Shown here one piece after another: positions 16,675 through 25,602 of a DNA stretch of 44,144 nt. The position numbers and the translations under genes are program-made. The notes beneath the pieces are model-generated. The model worked only from the letters and a program-made list of their open reading frames with translations, was not told the origin of the DNA and did no database searches. The stretch comes from Promethearchaeota archaeon (lineage in GTDB: Archaea > Asgardarchaeota > Lokiarchaeia > Sigynarchaeales > SOKP01), in NCBI GenBank assembly GCA_016839635.1, contig JAEOTV010000115.1:1-44144 (forward strand), in the 5' to 3' direction. Each line of letters begins with the position of its first letter. Positions within the stretch are counted from its first letter, which is position 1.

Positions 16675-17328
16675 ATGTCAACATTATCAGAATACTTCGA
16701 AAAGTTAGAAGCATGGGATCAAAAAACTTTTCTAACTATTTATAAAAGTGATTTTAGCAGAAGAATTAAAAAATTTGCTATTATTTATAGTTTTCTTGGC
16801 TCGTTGTATTTTTGGGGGCTTGTCTGGTTAGTTTGGTTTATTTATGGATACATTACAAAGGATTATTATCTGTTAGTGCTCTTTACAGGCGGTTTTGAAC
16901 AAAGCATTATTATTCATAGTATTATCAGATACAAGATTATAAGAAGAAATCGTCCTTTTATTACTCTTCAGAAAGAAGGTGTGAAAAAACATGATGATTT
17001 CATTAGAATACCTTATTTAATGAAAGAATCAGAAAAACAGTCGTTTCCTTCTGGACATGTCACCTTTCTATTATTCTTTGGATTTATCTTTGCGTATTAT
17101 TTTTCTGAGTTTTTTTGGATTATCTTATCTGTATTTATTATTTTGGGTGTTATCATGGCAATATCAAGGTTAATACTTGGAGTACATTTCCCTATTGATG
17201 TTATTTTTGGATTTGTTTTTGGTGTTTTATATGCTCTTTTATATCTTGGATTTACTTATGAGTATTGGGTTATGTTTTATTATTGGTTAGGAGAAATTTT
17301 CTCACCAATAATACATTTTTGGTTATGA
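16675..17328 (+). CDS. PAP2-family membrane phosphatase
   Basis: A 217-residue integral membrane lipid or isoprenoid-phosphate phosphatase with about five transmembrane segments. The three PAP2 motifs are visible: a basic KIIRRNRPF motif (near residue 90), FPSGHVTF (about 123) and SRLILGVHFPIDV (about 163-175, giving the SR-x5-H-x3-D pattern). Substrate could be phosphatidic acid, an archaeal lipid phosphate or a polyprenyl diphosphate. Own promoter upstream; the MFS gene begins 45 bases downstream with its own TATA-like element. Confidence 0.9.
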   Translation: MSTLSEYFEKLEAWDQKTFLTIYKSDFSRRIKKFAIIYSFLGSLYFWGLVWLVWFIYGYITKDYYLLVLFTGGFEQSIIIHSIIRYKIIRRNRPFITLQKEGVKKHDDFIRIPYLMKESEKQSFPSGHVTFLLFFGFIFAYYFSEFFWIILSVFIILGVIMAISRLILGVHFPIDVIFGFVFGVLYALLYLGFTYEYWVMFYYWLGEIFSPIIHFWL

Positions 17329-17330
17329 TT

Positions 17331-17338
17331 TTTATAAA
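17331..17338 (+). promoter_or_regulatory. TATA-like element before MFS gene at 17374
   Basis: TTTATAAA about 39 bases upstream of the ATG, directly after the PAP2 stop codon. No ribosome-binding site precedes the ATG, which fits a short or absent leader. Confidence 0.35.
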
Positions 17339-17373
17339 TCTTTTTATTTTCATAATCATTTTCTGCCTAAATA

Positions 17374-18825
17374 ATGGATATAAATAACAATACAGAAGAT
17401 TCTCAAGAAAAAACTGGTTTTGGAATATTAATAAAAAGACTTTGGACACATTTTCTTATCTATAATTCATATGCATTTACAGTTTCTACATTATTAATCA
17501 ACATTGTAATTATTGCATCTATCATGTGGCCCTTAGATGATCTATTAGCTTTTGAACTTCATGCTGCCGAGTTAGGAATTCTAACAGGAACCTCGATCTA
17601 CGTAATTGCTTTTTCGGGTATCCTATTTGGTGTATTAGCAGATAGAATCTCTCGTATAAAATTAATGGTGTTTGTAGAGTTTATTTATGGTTTTGGTTTA
17701 TTTTTTAATGGATTTGTTCCAGAAGGTCCCGGTCAACCAACATATACTTTTTTCTTAATCTTTAACTTAGTTAGAGGTTTTTCAATCGGAGGTTTCTGGC
17801 CTCTTATTACTTCCTATGTTAATGATTCTACGGAAGATAAAGAGCGATCTCAATTTTTTGGTGCAATGCAAGGATTTTTTCAACTTTTTCAAATAGTAGG
17901 AATGTTAGTTTCTGCAATATCATTTCAAAATAATTACTGGAGACAATATTTCATGATAATGGGAATTATAGTACTATTTTTTGCATTAATAATATTGATA
18001 AGAGGAAAAGAGCCAAAAAGGGGTGCGACGCGTAAAGAATTAAAAAATGTCCTTTCAAGCCAAGAAGTTCTGTATGAATATAAATTAAATAAAAAAACAA
18101 TAAAAGCAACAATATTAAGACCTACAAATTTAATAGCATTCTTCGAAGGCATTTTTACTACAATATTATTGGCTGTACCTGATTTTCTACTTATTGCATA
18201 TTTAACAAGTCCACCCCGTAATATTTCCTCACTAGCAGTAGCAATATATTTAATATTATTTGGATTGCCAGGAGGTTTAATTGGTTCTTTTGCTTTTGCT
18301 AAGATTTCTGATCGTTTAAGTAAAAAAAATATCAAGTATCGAATTTATATGATAGTTTTATCTGCCATTATACTATTTACTGGTTTTATTTTTTTCTTTA
18401 CTCTACCAATTCCAAACATGACGGTTGATCAAGGAAATAGCATCATATTTCTGCTCTCAATTCCAAGTTTTTGGACACTGGGTTTGGTAATGTTTATAGT
18501 ACGTTCTTTTGTTGGTCTCTGGAATATAAATCAACCACCCATATTACAGGAAATTAATTTACCTGAGGCTCAAGGAAAAATTGCCTCAGCAAATCAATTT
18601 TTAGAAGCAATTGGAAGTGGGTCAGGACCAATTCTCGCGGGTTTTATTTTGGTTCTATTTAACCGAAATTACCAATTAACGGTTTTTGTAACATTATTTT
18701 TGGGTATAATAGGTGCTCTCCTATGGCTACTTGCTACTATATGGATAAATAAAGATGTAAATCGAGTTTCCGCTATCTTAAAACACCGAGTAACAGAATT
18801 AAGTAATAAATCTATGTCAGATTAA
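17374..18825 (+). CDS. Major facilitator superfamily transporter
   Basis: A 483-residue permease with about 12 hydrophobic helices. The MFS loop 2-3 signature appears as GVLADRISRIKLMVFVE, and a similar motif follows in the second half (FAKISDRLSKKN). The N-terminal half has FNLVRGFSIGGFWPLITSYV, typical of helix 4 in sugar or organic-anion MFS members. Substrate unknown. A second MFS gene follows 67 bases downstream on the same strand but is not a close copy. Confidence 0.9.
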   Translation: MDINNNTEDSQEKTGFGILIKRLWTHFLIYNSYAFTVSTLLINIVIIASIMWPLDDLLAFELHAAELGILTGTSIYVIAFSGILFGVLADRISRIKLMVFVEFIYGFGLFFNGFVPEGPGQPTYTFFLIFNLVRGFSIGGFWPLITSYVNDSTEDKERSQFFGAMQGFFQLFQIVGMLVSAISFQNNYWRQYFMIMGIIVLFFALIILIRGKEPKRGATRKELKNVLSSQEVLYEYKLNKKTIKATILRPTNLIAFFEGIFTTILLAVPDFLLIAYLTSPPRNISSLAVAIYLILFGLPGGLIGSFAFAKISDRLSKKNIKYRIYMIVLSAIILFTGFIFFFTLPIPNMTVDQGNSIIFLLSIPSFWTLGLVMFIVRSFVGLWNINQPPILQEINLPEAQGKIASANQFLEAIGSGSGPILAGFILVLFNRNYQLTVFVTLFLGIIGALLWLLATIWINKDVNRVSAILKHRVTELSNKSMSD

Positions 18826-18892
18826 TCAGTTAAAAAATTAAAATACCAAACACAAATTTTTATTTCTTTACTTTCTTTTCCTATTTACCAGC

Positions 18893-20209
18893 ATGCAATT
18901 ACCTTCAAAGAATGGGAAAAAACAATCAGTACCGGATCATCATAAATTTACTTCAGATTTCAATTCAGTAATTTATATTATAGTTTGGAATTCATTAGGG
19001 TTTTTTTTCATAGAATTTATTATGGCGTACTTAATTAAACAAGTATTAAATTATCCTGCGTCTAATCTTGGATTATTTTTTTCTTCAATTACATTTGGGG
19101 GGTTAATTAGCTCCATTTTTATTGGTTATCTAAGCGATCATTTTTCTAAGCGAATTTTAGTTATGATTGGTTCTTTTGGTAGAGGTTTATCTTATTTTGC
19201 ACTTTATATTTCTATTATATTACAATCTTTAATAGGGATGTATCTAAGTGCTTTTCTCTTAGGTTTAGGGGCATATATTTTCTGGAATCCATTGGATACC
19301 ATAATATCAGAGAAATCATCTAAATATCATCGATCTTCTGCCTTTGGTAAGAGAAGATTCGCCTTAGGTGTAGGAATGGTTGCTGGAACAGTTATTGGGT
19401 TTACCATCTTTAGTTTAGCAACCACATTTACTCCACTTAACAATTTTATAATATATAGTGCGATTCCGGTATATGGTATAGCTAATTTTTATGCAGGAAT
19501 TCAATTTTCACGTAAAGTAGATGAGAATAAAAAATTCATATATCCTGAAGATATTAATGATAAATTATTAGAACCGGACTACGATTTTGCTACCGACTCA
19601 TCAAAACCAGCGTCAATCCGTTTATATTTATTAGGAATTGTTCTGGTATTTACTGGTCTTTTTCTAAGTTCCATTAATGTTGGGTTTTATCGACCATTTA
19701 TTCAACCTTATGTCTTGGAATATATAAATAGCAATCCTGGATTAGTAGCATGGTTTTATCTTCCAACATCAATAGTAGGATCTCTTATTGCACCAAAATT
19801 AGGAACTTTAGCAGATAAAGTTAATCCATATTTAGCTATCTCAGTTGCTAGTTTTCTAGGTGGAATTGTAACTTGGATGATTATCAATTCGGGAAATTTA
19901 TGGATATTTAGTACATTACTTATTATTGACAATACAATCATGCTTACAACTAGTTTTGTATTTGTTAATTTTCTTAGTCGGGTTTCAATTAAACACCGTG
20001 GAAAGATCTTTGGTCTAATAACACTCCTTGAATCTATTGGAATGATAATTGGGCCATTTTTAGGTGGAATTGTGTATGATATTAACGCGCACTTACCTTT
20101 TATAATTTCAATTATAGTTGAGTGGTCTTTAATATCCTTTTTTATTGTTGGTTTATGGTTTCTAAATCCTTATTTAGTAGAATCAAAAGAGAGTAAGAAA
20201 AAGAGTTAA
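18893..20209 (+). CDS. Major facilitator superfamily transporter
   Basis: A 438-residue, roughly 12-helix permease. The loop 2-3 motif is GYLSDHFSKRILVMIGS, and the second-half counterpart is APKLGTLADKVNPY. Cytosolic central loop at about residues 205-240. It shares orientation with the preceding MFS gene but differs in sequence, so it is a neighbouring paralogue of the superfamily and not a recent duplication. Substrate not predictable. Confidence 0.9.
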   Translation: MQLPSKNGKKQSVPDHHKFTSDFNSVIYIIVWNSLGFFFIEFIMAYLIKQVLNYPASNLGLFFSSITFGGLISSIFIGYLSDHFSKRILVMIGSFGRGLSYFALYISIILQSLIGMYLSAFLLGLGAYIFWNPLDTIISEKSSKYHRSSAFGKRRFALGVGMVAGTVIGFTIFSLATTFTPLNNFIIYSAIPVYGIANFYAGIQFSRKVDENKKFIYPEDINDKLLEPDYDFATDSSKPASIRLYLLGIVLVFTGLFLSSINVGFYRPFIQPYVLEYINSNPGLVAWFYLPTSIVGSLIAPKLGTLADKVNPYLAISVASFLGGIVTWMIINSGNLWIFSTLLIIDNTIMLTTSFVFVNFLSRVSIKHRGKIFGLITLLESIGMIIGPFLGGIVYDINAHLPFIISIIVEWSLISFFIVGLWFLNPYLVESKESKKKS

Positions 20210-20236
20210 GAAAAAATTTATAGTTCTAAAAATAAA

Positions 20237-20773
20237 TTAATACCAATCGATAAAATCATCTAATGGACGTCGCTTTCTTTCTTTCTCGCTTGTTTTTTCA
20301 CGAGCCTCGTCTATTACTCCTATTGCTATAACCCCCATTAATTCGAATTTATCAATTGGAAATTTAAAAATTTCATTTACATTCTCTTTCCGTGCAATAA
20401 TTTCACCAATCCAAACAGCACCTAAATCTTCTTGAGTATGGACTCCCAATAATATATTTTCCATGAAAGCTCCAATTGCTTGAATATCTTTTACTCTATC
20501 ATAACCTCTTTCAAGATCCAAAAATATTACAAGATTAACATATGCATCTTCTATAATACCCCCATACTTAGAAAGCTCCGAAAGCATTCTTTTAACGGTG
20601 GGATGAATTACTACACAAACCCGCCATGGTTGACTATTATCTCCAGAAGGAGCCCATTGAGCACATTCTAAAATATTTAAAATTGTTTCTTTATTAATTT
20701 TTTGATAAATAAAGCTTCTAGAACTTTTCCTCTGTTTGATAAACTCTATAAAATCATGTTTAATTAGATCCAT
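20237..20773 (-). CDS. Nitroreductase-family FMN oxidoreductase
   Basis: A 178-residue FMN-dependent oxidoreductase. The N-terminal FMN-phosphate motif RKSSRSF is followed by AQWAPSGDNSQPWRV, the family signature, and a C-terminal ELMGVIAIGVIDE strand near the end of the fold. The length is normal for a single-domain nitroreductase. Likely reduces quinones, nitro compounds or flavins with NAD(P)H. Stand-alone gene converging with the MFS gene. Confidence 0.92.
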   Translation of the reverse strand: MDLIKHDFIEFIKQRKSSRSFIYQKINKETILNILECAQWAPSGDNSQPWRVCVVIHPTVKRMLSELSKYGGIIEDAYVNLVIFLDLERGYDRVKDIQAIGAFMENILLGVHTQEDLGAVWIGEIIARKENVNEIFKFPIDKFELMGVIAIGVIDEAREKTSEKERKRRPLDDFIDWY

Positions 20774-20947
20774 ATTTTAACCATATTTTAACAATTATTA
20801 AATACTTTTCCAAACCTACTATGTTTTCTAGGTATTACCCAGATATTCATCTGCATATTTCTTCTATTTATTTTTCTTAGAAATTATTATAACACTGATT
20901 ATAAGATTAATAGACCATTAGAATAAAATTATACCGAGGTTAAAGGG

Positions 20948-21292
20948 ATGGGCAAGCTATGGGGAAAAAAGGAAAATGATGAACTTCTAGGTTCACCTAA
21001 AGAAACGATGGGTTTTTCTAAAGAATACTCTTCATTACTTCAAAGTTTTACCATAAGAAAATATGATTTTACTAATCTTAACCAAGTAGAAGACATCAAG
21101 AATCAATTATTAAAAAGAAAAATTTTAATACTAAACGCAAAAGAAGTCCTTGAATATGTTGATGTCTCAGAGCTAAAGAGATGTATAGAGGATTTAAAGT
21201 CTTTCCTAAGAGAAAATGGAGGAAGCATGGGTAGACTTGGAGATCATTTTTTAATAATGACCCCGAATGCAAATGTAAAAATTGCAAATTGA
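20948..21292 (+). CDS. sepF: SepF-like cell-division protein
   Basis: A 114-residue protein. The N-terminal 12 residues (MGKLWGKKEND) could be the short amphipathic membrane anchor. After a linker, residues about 32-112 carry the SepF/DUF552 core: TIRKYDFTNLNQVEDIKNQL, RKILILNAKEV, a helix, the GGSMGRLGDHFLIMTP turn and a final strand. In archaea SepF links FtsZ to the membrane. No ftsZ in the window. Preceded by AGGTTAAAGGG just before the ATG. Confidence 0.85.
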   Translation: MGKLWGKKENDELLGSPKETMGFSKEYSSLLQSFTIRKYDFTNLNQVEDIKNQLLKRKILILNAKEVLEYVDVSELKRCIEDLKSFLRENGGSMGRLGDHFLIMTPNANVKIAN

Positions 21293-21296
21293 TTTT

Positions 21297-22556
21297 TTAT
21301 CTCTTTTTTCTTTCTCTAAGAATTTCAATAAAAGACTCGATTTGATTGAGAACTTGTATTTCATTCATCTTTCTTGGGTCATTCATGTCACTAGTTATAA
21401 CAAGTGAAGGAATATCAGCTTCTTCCATTAATTTACGTTTTAAATCATACATTCCACATGCATTTGGGCGACAAGAAAGGTTATCATGCAGTATGACTCC
21501 ATCAATTTTCCAATCTTTTACTGTTTCTTTGAACATTTTTACCCGTGTTTTTAAATCATATATATACCAAAAACTTAAAACTAACTCCGCCATAGATTCT
21601 ACTGGATTATTGATGACGATTTCTTTAGTGATATTAGGATTAGTATATTTAGTAAAAGCGTAGACATATGGTTCATAGACAATAATTGCATTCCATCGCT
21701 CTAAATTCGAAAAGAAGCGTAAGTTATACCAAAAGGGTATTCCTTCGAAAAGCAAACGGTAATCTTCTTGTTCTAATGCTCCAATTCCATTATTTATCCG
21801 TTCTTTGGCTTCACGATACATTCGCTTATATAATTTAATAGGAGATTTCAATCCTGTCATTGTGAATAGAGGAAATAAACCTCCAAATGTATCTCTAGTC
21901 GAAACAGGACAAGGTATATTTTTTCTTAGCTCAAAAACATCTTGCCATATTTTGCCCATTTCATATGAATTAAGTGCTACTTCTCTTCCTTTTTCCGGGT
22001 CGTATTCATGACCAGTCAACTCTGTGATAAAATCCAAAAGCTCCCAAAGTTGTTCAATTATATACTTCTTAAAATATTCACGTTGTCTATTCGTTGTATT
22101 ACTTACAACATGAGGTACATCTATTGTGAAATGAGGTACATTAAATCTTTCTGCTTGTACTTGAAACCAATTAACATGAGTATCACAAATTACGTCACTG
22201 GATAACATAAAGGTTGGTTTCCTTGTTCCACCAACACTCATATCTGCGTTGCTCATAACTGCACCAACATTAGTTTTAAAATATGAACAAAGATCATAAG
22301 AAAATCCTTCTGTTTCCGCTAATTCTATGAAATCTTGAGATTTCTTTAAAGCTGCGGAAATAGTCGCTGAATTTTCAGGTAACATCGGTTGTACATCCAT
22401 AGAATATAAGAATTCAACTGGTGTACCCGCTGTAGCCCAAGCGGTAGGTTTTCCATCTCTATATGCTTGTTCAATTGCTAAAAAATGTCTTCCCATCTCA
22501 TTTTTTAATTTATTGGTAGCATTAAGCATTTTACCTGTTTTTTTGGTTGCTGACAT
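21297..22556 (-). CDS. 2-hydroxyacyl-CoA dehydratase / benzoyl-CoA reductase-like subunit (HgdB family)
   Basis: A 419-residue D-component family protein. It starts with the family-typical segment in which a substrate-side enzyme first recognises an ATAGTPVEFLYSMDVQPMLPE stretch (about 40-60). Cysteines at CSYFK, CDTHVNWF and CRPNACGMYD fit ligation of a [4Fe-4S] cluster. These enzymes reduce or dehydrate acyl-CoAs by ketyl-radical chemistry and need a BadF/HgdC-type ATP-driven activator, which is not in the window. The next subunit gene lies 13 bases upstream on the same strand, so the two probably form a heterodimer. A GAGAGGG ribosome-binding site precedes the ATG. Confidence 0.88.
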   Translation of the reverse strand: MSATKKTGKMLNATNKLKNEMGRHFLAIEQAYRDGKPTAWATAGTPVEFLYSMDVQPMLPENSATISAALKKSQDFIELAETEGFSYDLCSYFKTNVGAVMSNADMSVGGTRKPTFMLSSDVICDTHVNWFQVQAERFNVPHFTIDVPHVVSNTTNRQREYFKKYIIEQLWELLDFITELTGHEYDPEKGREVALNSYEMGKIWQDVFELRKNIPCPVSTRDTFGGLFPLFTMTGLKSPIKLYKRMYREAKERINNGIGALEQEDYRLLFEGIPFWYNLRFFSNLERWNAIIVYEPYVYAFTKYTNPNITKEIVINNPVESMAELVLSFWYIYDLKTRVKMFKETVKDWKIDGVILHDNLSCRPNACGMYDLKRKLMEEADIPSLVITSDMNDPRKMNEIQVLNQIESFIEILRERKKR

Positions 22557-22569
22557 CTTTTACCCTCTC

Positions 22570-23613
22570 TTATATAATTTCTTTAAATGCTTCAAATCTT
22601 GTAGTTAATTGTTTATATGATTCTCTATTATATTCCATTTCAACAAAAAGATATGGAATCCCTAATTCTTTAAACTTTTTGCTAAAATAGGGATGATCAT
22701 ATAAAATTGGTTCACAAAATTTTTGAGCTATATTTATAACTCCATCAACATTAAATTTTTTGGCTAAATCTTGTATAATTTCAAATCTTTTGTAAGAAGG
22801 AAACTTAGTAGAAAATATTGGCTTATTTAAATGGTATTTTGCTAAAGCCTTGAGCGGGTCTTCAGCTTCATTAACATCCTGCCAAAAATATTTTGTTCCA
22901 ATGCAGAGATCATCAATAATAATATGAAATCCTATACTTTCGAGAAACATAATGAACTCTGTATCATCTATTACTGACCCTGTTAACAAGATTTTCTTGG
23001 ATTTTTTATCGAAATATGGTTTTTGGGTTTTTAATTCTGCAAGTTTTGATTTGAGCATCTCTAAGGCTTTATTTTTATCTATTTGTTGTACTTCCTTAAC
23101 TAGGGAATGAAAATCGGAACCCATTAAAACCATATTTGATCTATAATCTGAAATTTCTCTTAAAAGGGTTCTAATTTGGTTCATCAATTTTATAGCTTCA
23201 CTAATTTTATTGGAAGTTATACTAACATCAAATTTCTCTTCTAATTGATTAATTAATTCTCTCATATCATCTATGAAGAATTTTAAAGCCGCTTTATCCC
23301 GCTTTAATGGTGCATTTAGGAAGTAGAAAAACTCAAGATCTACACATTCTAACCATATATCAAATTGTCTATTCAAACAATCACATCCATGGGAACAAAT
23401 TAAGCCTTTGATATCTCTCTTCATCCCATCTAGCGCTTGTTCTAAAAGATTTTTAGCCCATATACAATGGTTTGGGGGAACATGTTCGTTAGCCTTATCG
23501 ATTCCCACTTTAGGATCTCCAAATAATCTTACAGGAACCATACCCGCTGCAAGAATAATCTCTTCTGGGGTTTCCACTGCACTATCTAAGATTGCTATTT
23601 TTGTCATACTCAT
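22570..23613 (-). CDS. 2-hydroxyacyl-CoA dehydratase / benzoyl-CoA reductase-like second subunit
   Basis: A 347-residue protein of the same fold as its neighbour: PEEIILAAGMVPVRLFG near the N-terminus, CSHGCDCLNRQ for cluster binding, ILLTGSVIDDTEFIMFLES in the middle and GVINIAQKFCEPILYDHPYF toward the end. It is the first gene of the two-gene unit. Two in-frame ATGs exist (23613 and six bases later); GATGGT precedes both. Substrate cannot be told; benzoyl-CoA reductase, 2-hydroxyglutaryl-CoA dehydratase and uncharacterised members share these motifs. Confidence 0.87.
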   Translation of the reverse strand: MSMTKIAILDSAVETPEEIILAAGMVPVRLFGDPKVGIDKANEHVPPNHCIWAKNLLEQALDGMKRDIKGLICSHGCDCLNRQFDIWLECVDLEFFYFLNAPLKRDKAALKFFIDDMRELINQLEEKFDVSITSNKISEAIKLMNQIRTLLREISDYRSNMVLMGSDFHSLVKEVQQIDKNKALEMLKSKLAELKTQKPYFDKKSKKILLTGSVIDDTEFIMFLESIGFHIIIDDLCIGTKYFWQDVNEAEDPLKALAKYHLNKPIFSTKFPSYKRFEIIQDLAKKFNVDGVINIAQKFCEPILYDHPYFSKKFKELGIPYLFVEMEYNRESYKQLTTRFEAFKEII

Positions 23614-23740
23614 ACCATCTATAATAATTTTACATCCTAAAATCCTATAGTTCTAAATCATGAAATATTTAAAAAAATATTTATTTAATCCTTCTATTTA
23701 GTCTTTATAACAGTAATAATTTTAGAAAGGTTTCGTTTCA

Positions 23741-24052
23741 ATGTCACAACAACAAACACTACATCGTACTTTATCAAAAGCGATTCTTAAAGATGAAGTA
23801 AGAATCAAGTTGAAGATCTGGAACACATACCTAACGGGGAAGCTTGCCAAATTCGATAATTATATGAATTTAATTGTTAAAGACGCCAAAGAGATATACT
23901 TCGGACGCGGTGGAAAGCGCTCAAAAGATTTGGGTGTCGTAATGATACGTGGCGCGAGTATAATCTTTGTAGGACAGGATAGAGAAAAGTTAATTTTCGC
24001 ACAAGATGAAGAAGTAAAGATATTGCATAGAGAAGAATCTGAAGATACTTAA
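23741..24052 (+). CDS. Archaeal Sm-like (LSm) RNA-binding protein
   Basis: A 103-residue Sm protein. The Sm1 motif is in VRIKLKIWNTYLTGKLAKFDNYMNLIVKDA and the Sm2 motif in VMIRGASIIFVG, both needed for the oligonucleotide-binding ring. The N-terminal extension of about 14 residues and the C-terminal acidic tail are short additions. Archaeal Sm rings bind U-rich RNA, tRNA and small RNAs. The gene is followed 17 bases later by eL37, a neighbourhood widely conserved in archaea. Confidence 0.95.
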   Translation: MSQQQTLHRTLSKAILKDEVRIKLKIWNTYLTGKLAKFDNYMNLIVKDAKEIYFGRGGKRSKDLGVVMIRGASIIFVGQDREKLIFAQDEEVKILHREESEDT

Positions 24053-24069
24053 AAAATGGAGGTCTAAAA

Positions 24070-24291
24070 ATGGGAAAGGGAACACCGAGTAAAGGGAAAA
24101 AAAATAAAGCAGCGAGCCATAGAACATGTCGTCGATGTGGAAGACATTCTTTCCACCGTCGAAAGCGTTATTGTGCCTATTGCGGATTCGGAAAAACTGC
24201 TACCTTAAGACAGCCAAGTTGGCGTAACAGAACCGCTCCGTTTAATGGAAAGAAATCTTTTTATAGAGGCGCCAAAAAAATGAAAGCTTAA
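24070..24291 (+). CDS. rpl37e: Large-subunit ribosomal protein eL37
   Basis: A 73-residue zinc-binding protein of the archaeal/eukaryotic large subunit. C20-x2-C23 and C35-x2-C38 form the zinc finger inside a very basic sequence (HRRKRYCAYCGFGKTATLRQ). Starts with MGKGTPSKGKKNK, the family N-terminus. A clear GGAGGT ribosome-binding site (24058-24063) lies six bases before the ATG. Cotranscribed with the upstream Sm gene. Confidence 0.97.
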   Translation: MGKGTPSKGKKNKAASHRTCRRCGRHSFHRRKRYCAYCGFGKTATLRQPSWRNRTAPFNGKKSFYRGAKKMKA

Positions 24292-24450
24292 TGCTTACAT
24301 ATCTCTGCTTTTACTGGTAAAAAATCTTTTTATAGATAAATATTTTAATTCTAAAATTTTATATACATTTGCCTAATTTTCTATTTTTGAATGATTTAAT
24401 TAAATTTTCATTCAAATTAAATTTCTAAAGAGAATCTAATTTATATAATA

Positions 24451-24834
24451 ATGCTACTGAATGATAAGATACTAATTGAAAATATCAATAAAGAACTAGA
24501 GAGATTAGAAAATTTAGGTGAAATTATAGGCACTGCCGTAGTGAATCGAAATGGATTATTAGTTTCTTCAAGATTACCAAGAGATATTGATGACAGGAAG
24601 CTGAGTGCGTTAGCTGCTACAATGTTTGAAGGCATCGAAACAGCTACTCTGAATTTTAATAATAATCAAATTAAGAATGTAACTGTAGAATATCAAGATT
24701 ACCAATTAATAATAGAAGAAATAAATGATAATGTTATTTTAGTTTCTTTATCAGAGATGGATGCGAATCTAGGGCTAATTTTTATCGAGATTGAAGAAAG
24801 TATAAAAAATATTAAAAATATAATTAAAAAGTGA
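24451..24834 (+). CDS. Roadblock/LC7 domain protein
   Basis: A 127-residue single-domain protein with the roadblock pattern: helix (INKELERLENLGEII), strand pair (GTAVVNRNGLLVSSRLP), helix (RKLSALAATMFEGIETATL), two strands (NVTVEYQDYQLIIEEI and NVILVSLSE) and a C-terminal helix. Such proteins dimerise and in eukaryotes and some prokaryotes regulate small GTPases. Its stop codon overlaps the GTGAT ribosome-binding site of the E1-like gene, implying translational coupling. Confidence 0.87.
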   Translation: MLLNDKILIENINKELERLENLGEIIGTAVVNRNGLLVSSRLPRDIDDRKLSALAATMFEGIETATLNFNNNQIKNVTVEYQDYQLIIEEINDNVILVSLSEMDANLGLIFIEIEESIKNIKNIIKK

Positions 24835-24835
24835 T
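24831..24835 (+). promoter_or_regulatory. GTGAT ribosome-binding site before an ATC start
   Basis: GTGAT overlaps the roadblock stop codon TGA and is followed by five bases and then ATC at 24841, where the E1/ThiF fold should begin. Same spacing as the serA control. Confidence 0.6.
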
Positions 24836-24840
24836 GTGGT

Positions 24841-25578
24841 ATCTTAACTGAAAAACAAAAGGAAAGATTTACAAGACAGATTATATCTCCTTTTATTGGA
24901 GAAAAAGGACAAGAAATTATCTCAAAAATTAAGGTCTTACAAATCGGAGCAGGAGGTTTAGGTTCACCTTTTGCGTTATACCTTACAGCTGCAGGTATAA
25001 AAGAATTAACTATTATTGATAATGATGTTTTAGATATTTCCAATTTACAAAGGCAGATCCTTTATAATGAAACTCATATTGGAAAAGATAAAGTAAAGTC
25101 AGCTAAAGAAGTATTGAACAATCTTAATTCAGATCTTAGGATTAATGCCTATAAGGATTATATTGATGAAAATTCCATAAAAAAATATCTAAAGGAAATC
25201 CAATATGACTTCATTGTTGATTGTTCTGATAATTTCCAGACAAAGTTTTTGGTTAATAAAATTGCTGTAGAAAATAATTTAAAATGTGTTATTGCTGGAA
25301 TAAAAGATTTTTATGGACAAATTATAACAATCAATCCTAAAGTTAGTGCTTGTTATCAATGTGTTTTTTCGCCTATAGAATCCCCACCTAATGAAGGTCC
25401 TCTACCAGTAATCGGAGTTACCCCTGGAATTTTAGGGACATTAGAAGCTTTAGAGGTGATAAAAACTGCTTTAGGACTTCCTAACTTGGAAAATAAAATC
25501 CTAATGGTTAATTTAATAGACTTAAGGTTTAATATTGTAGATATTGTAAAGAATGAGAAATGTTTATGTTCGGTATAA
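24841..25578 (+). CDS. E1/ThiF/MoeB-like adenylyltransferase with probable ATC start
   Basis: A 245-residue ATP-dependent activator of a ubiquitin-like or sulfur-carrier protein. From ATC 24841 the protein reads ILTEKQKERFTRQI, matching the usual N-terminus of ThiF/MoeB proteins. The nucleotide loop is GAGGLG (36-41), with acidic IIDND (58-62), NLQRQ (68-72) and IGKDKV after it. C171-x2-C174 and C241-x-C243 are the likely zinc ligands; the second pair has one residue less than usual. The conserved Cys expected near the PPNEGPLPVIGV segment is absent. The frame closes at TGA 24832, and no ATG, GTG or TTG precedes the ATP-binding loop, so an ATG-only search would wrongly start at TTG 25114. Confidence 0.82.
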   Translation: MLTEKQKERFTRQIISPFIGEKGQEIISKIKVLQIGAGGLGSPFALYLTAAGIKELTIIDNDVLDISNLQRQILYNETHIGKDKVKSAKEVLNNLNSDLRINAYKDYIDENSIKKYLKEIQYDFIVDCSDNFQTKFLVNKIAVENNLKCVIAGIKDFYGQIITINPKVSACYQCVFSPIESPPNEGPLPVIGVTPGILGTLEALEVIKTALGLPNLENKILMVNLIDLRFNIVDIVKNEKCLCSV

Positions 25579-25602
25579 ATAGATCATGAATTTAATAGAA
25601 AA

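Noticed and set aside
16505..16714. Minus-strand frame of 69 codons over the start of the PAP2 gene
   Set aside because: It overlaps a well-supported gene and its promoter, lacks a ribosome-binding site, and is low-complexity. The last part (KDMADFDDIVKHWN) is oddly protein-like, so a gene remnant is possible, but this is not enough to call.
24250..24338. 15-base direct repeat AAATCTTTTTATAGA at the end of eL37 and 60-70 bases downstream
   Set aside because: The first copy is coding and the second is in A+T-rich DNA. One short repeat is not evidence of a mobile element or array.
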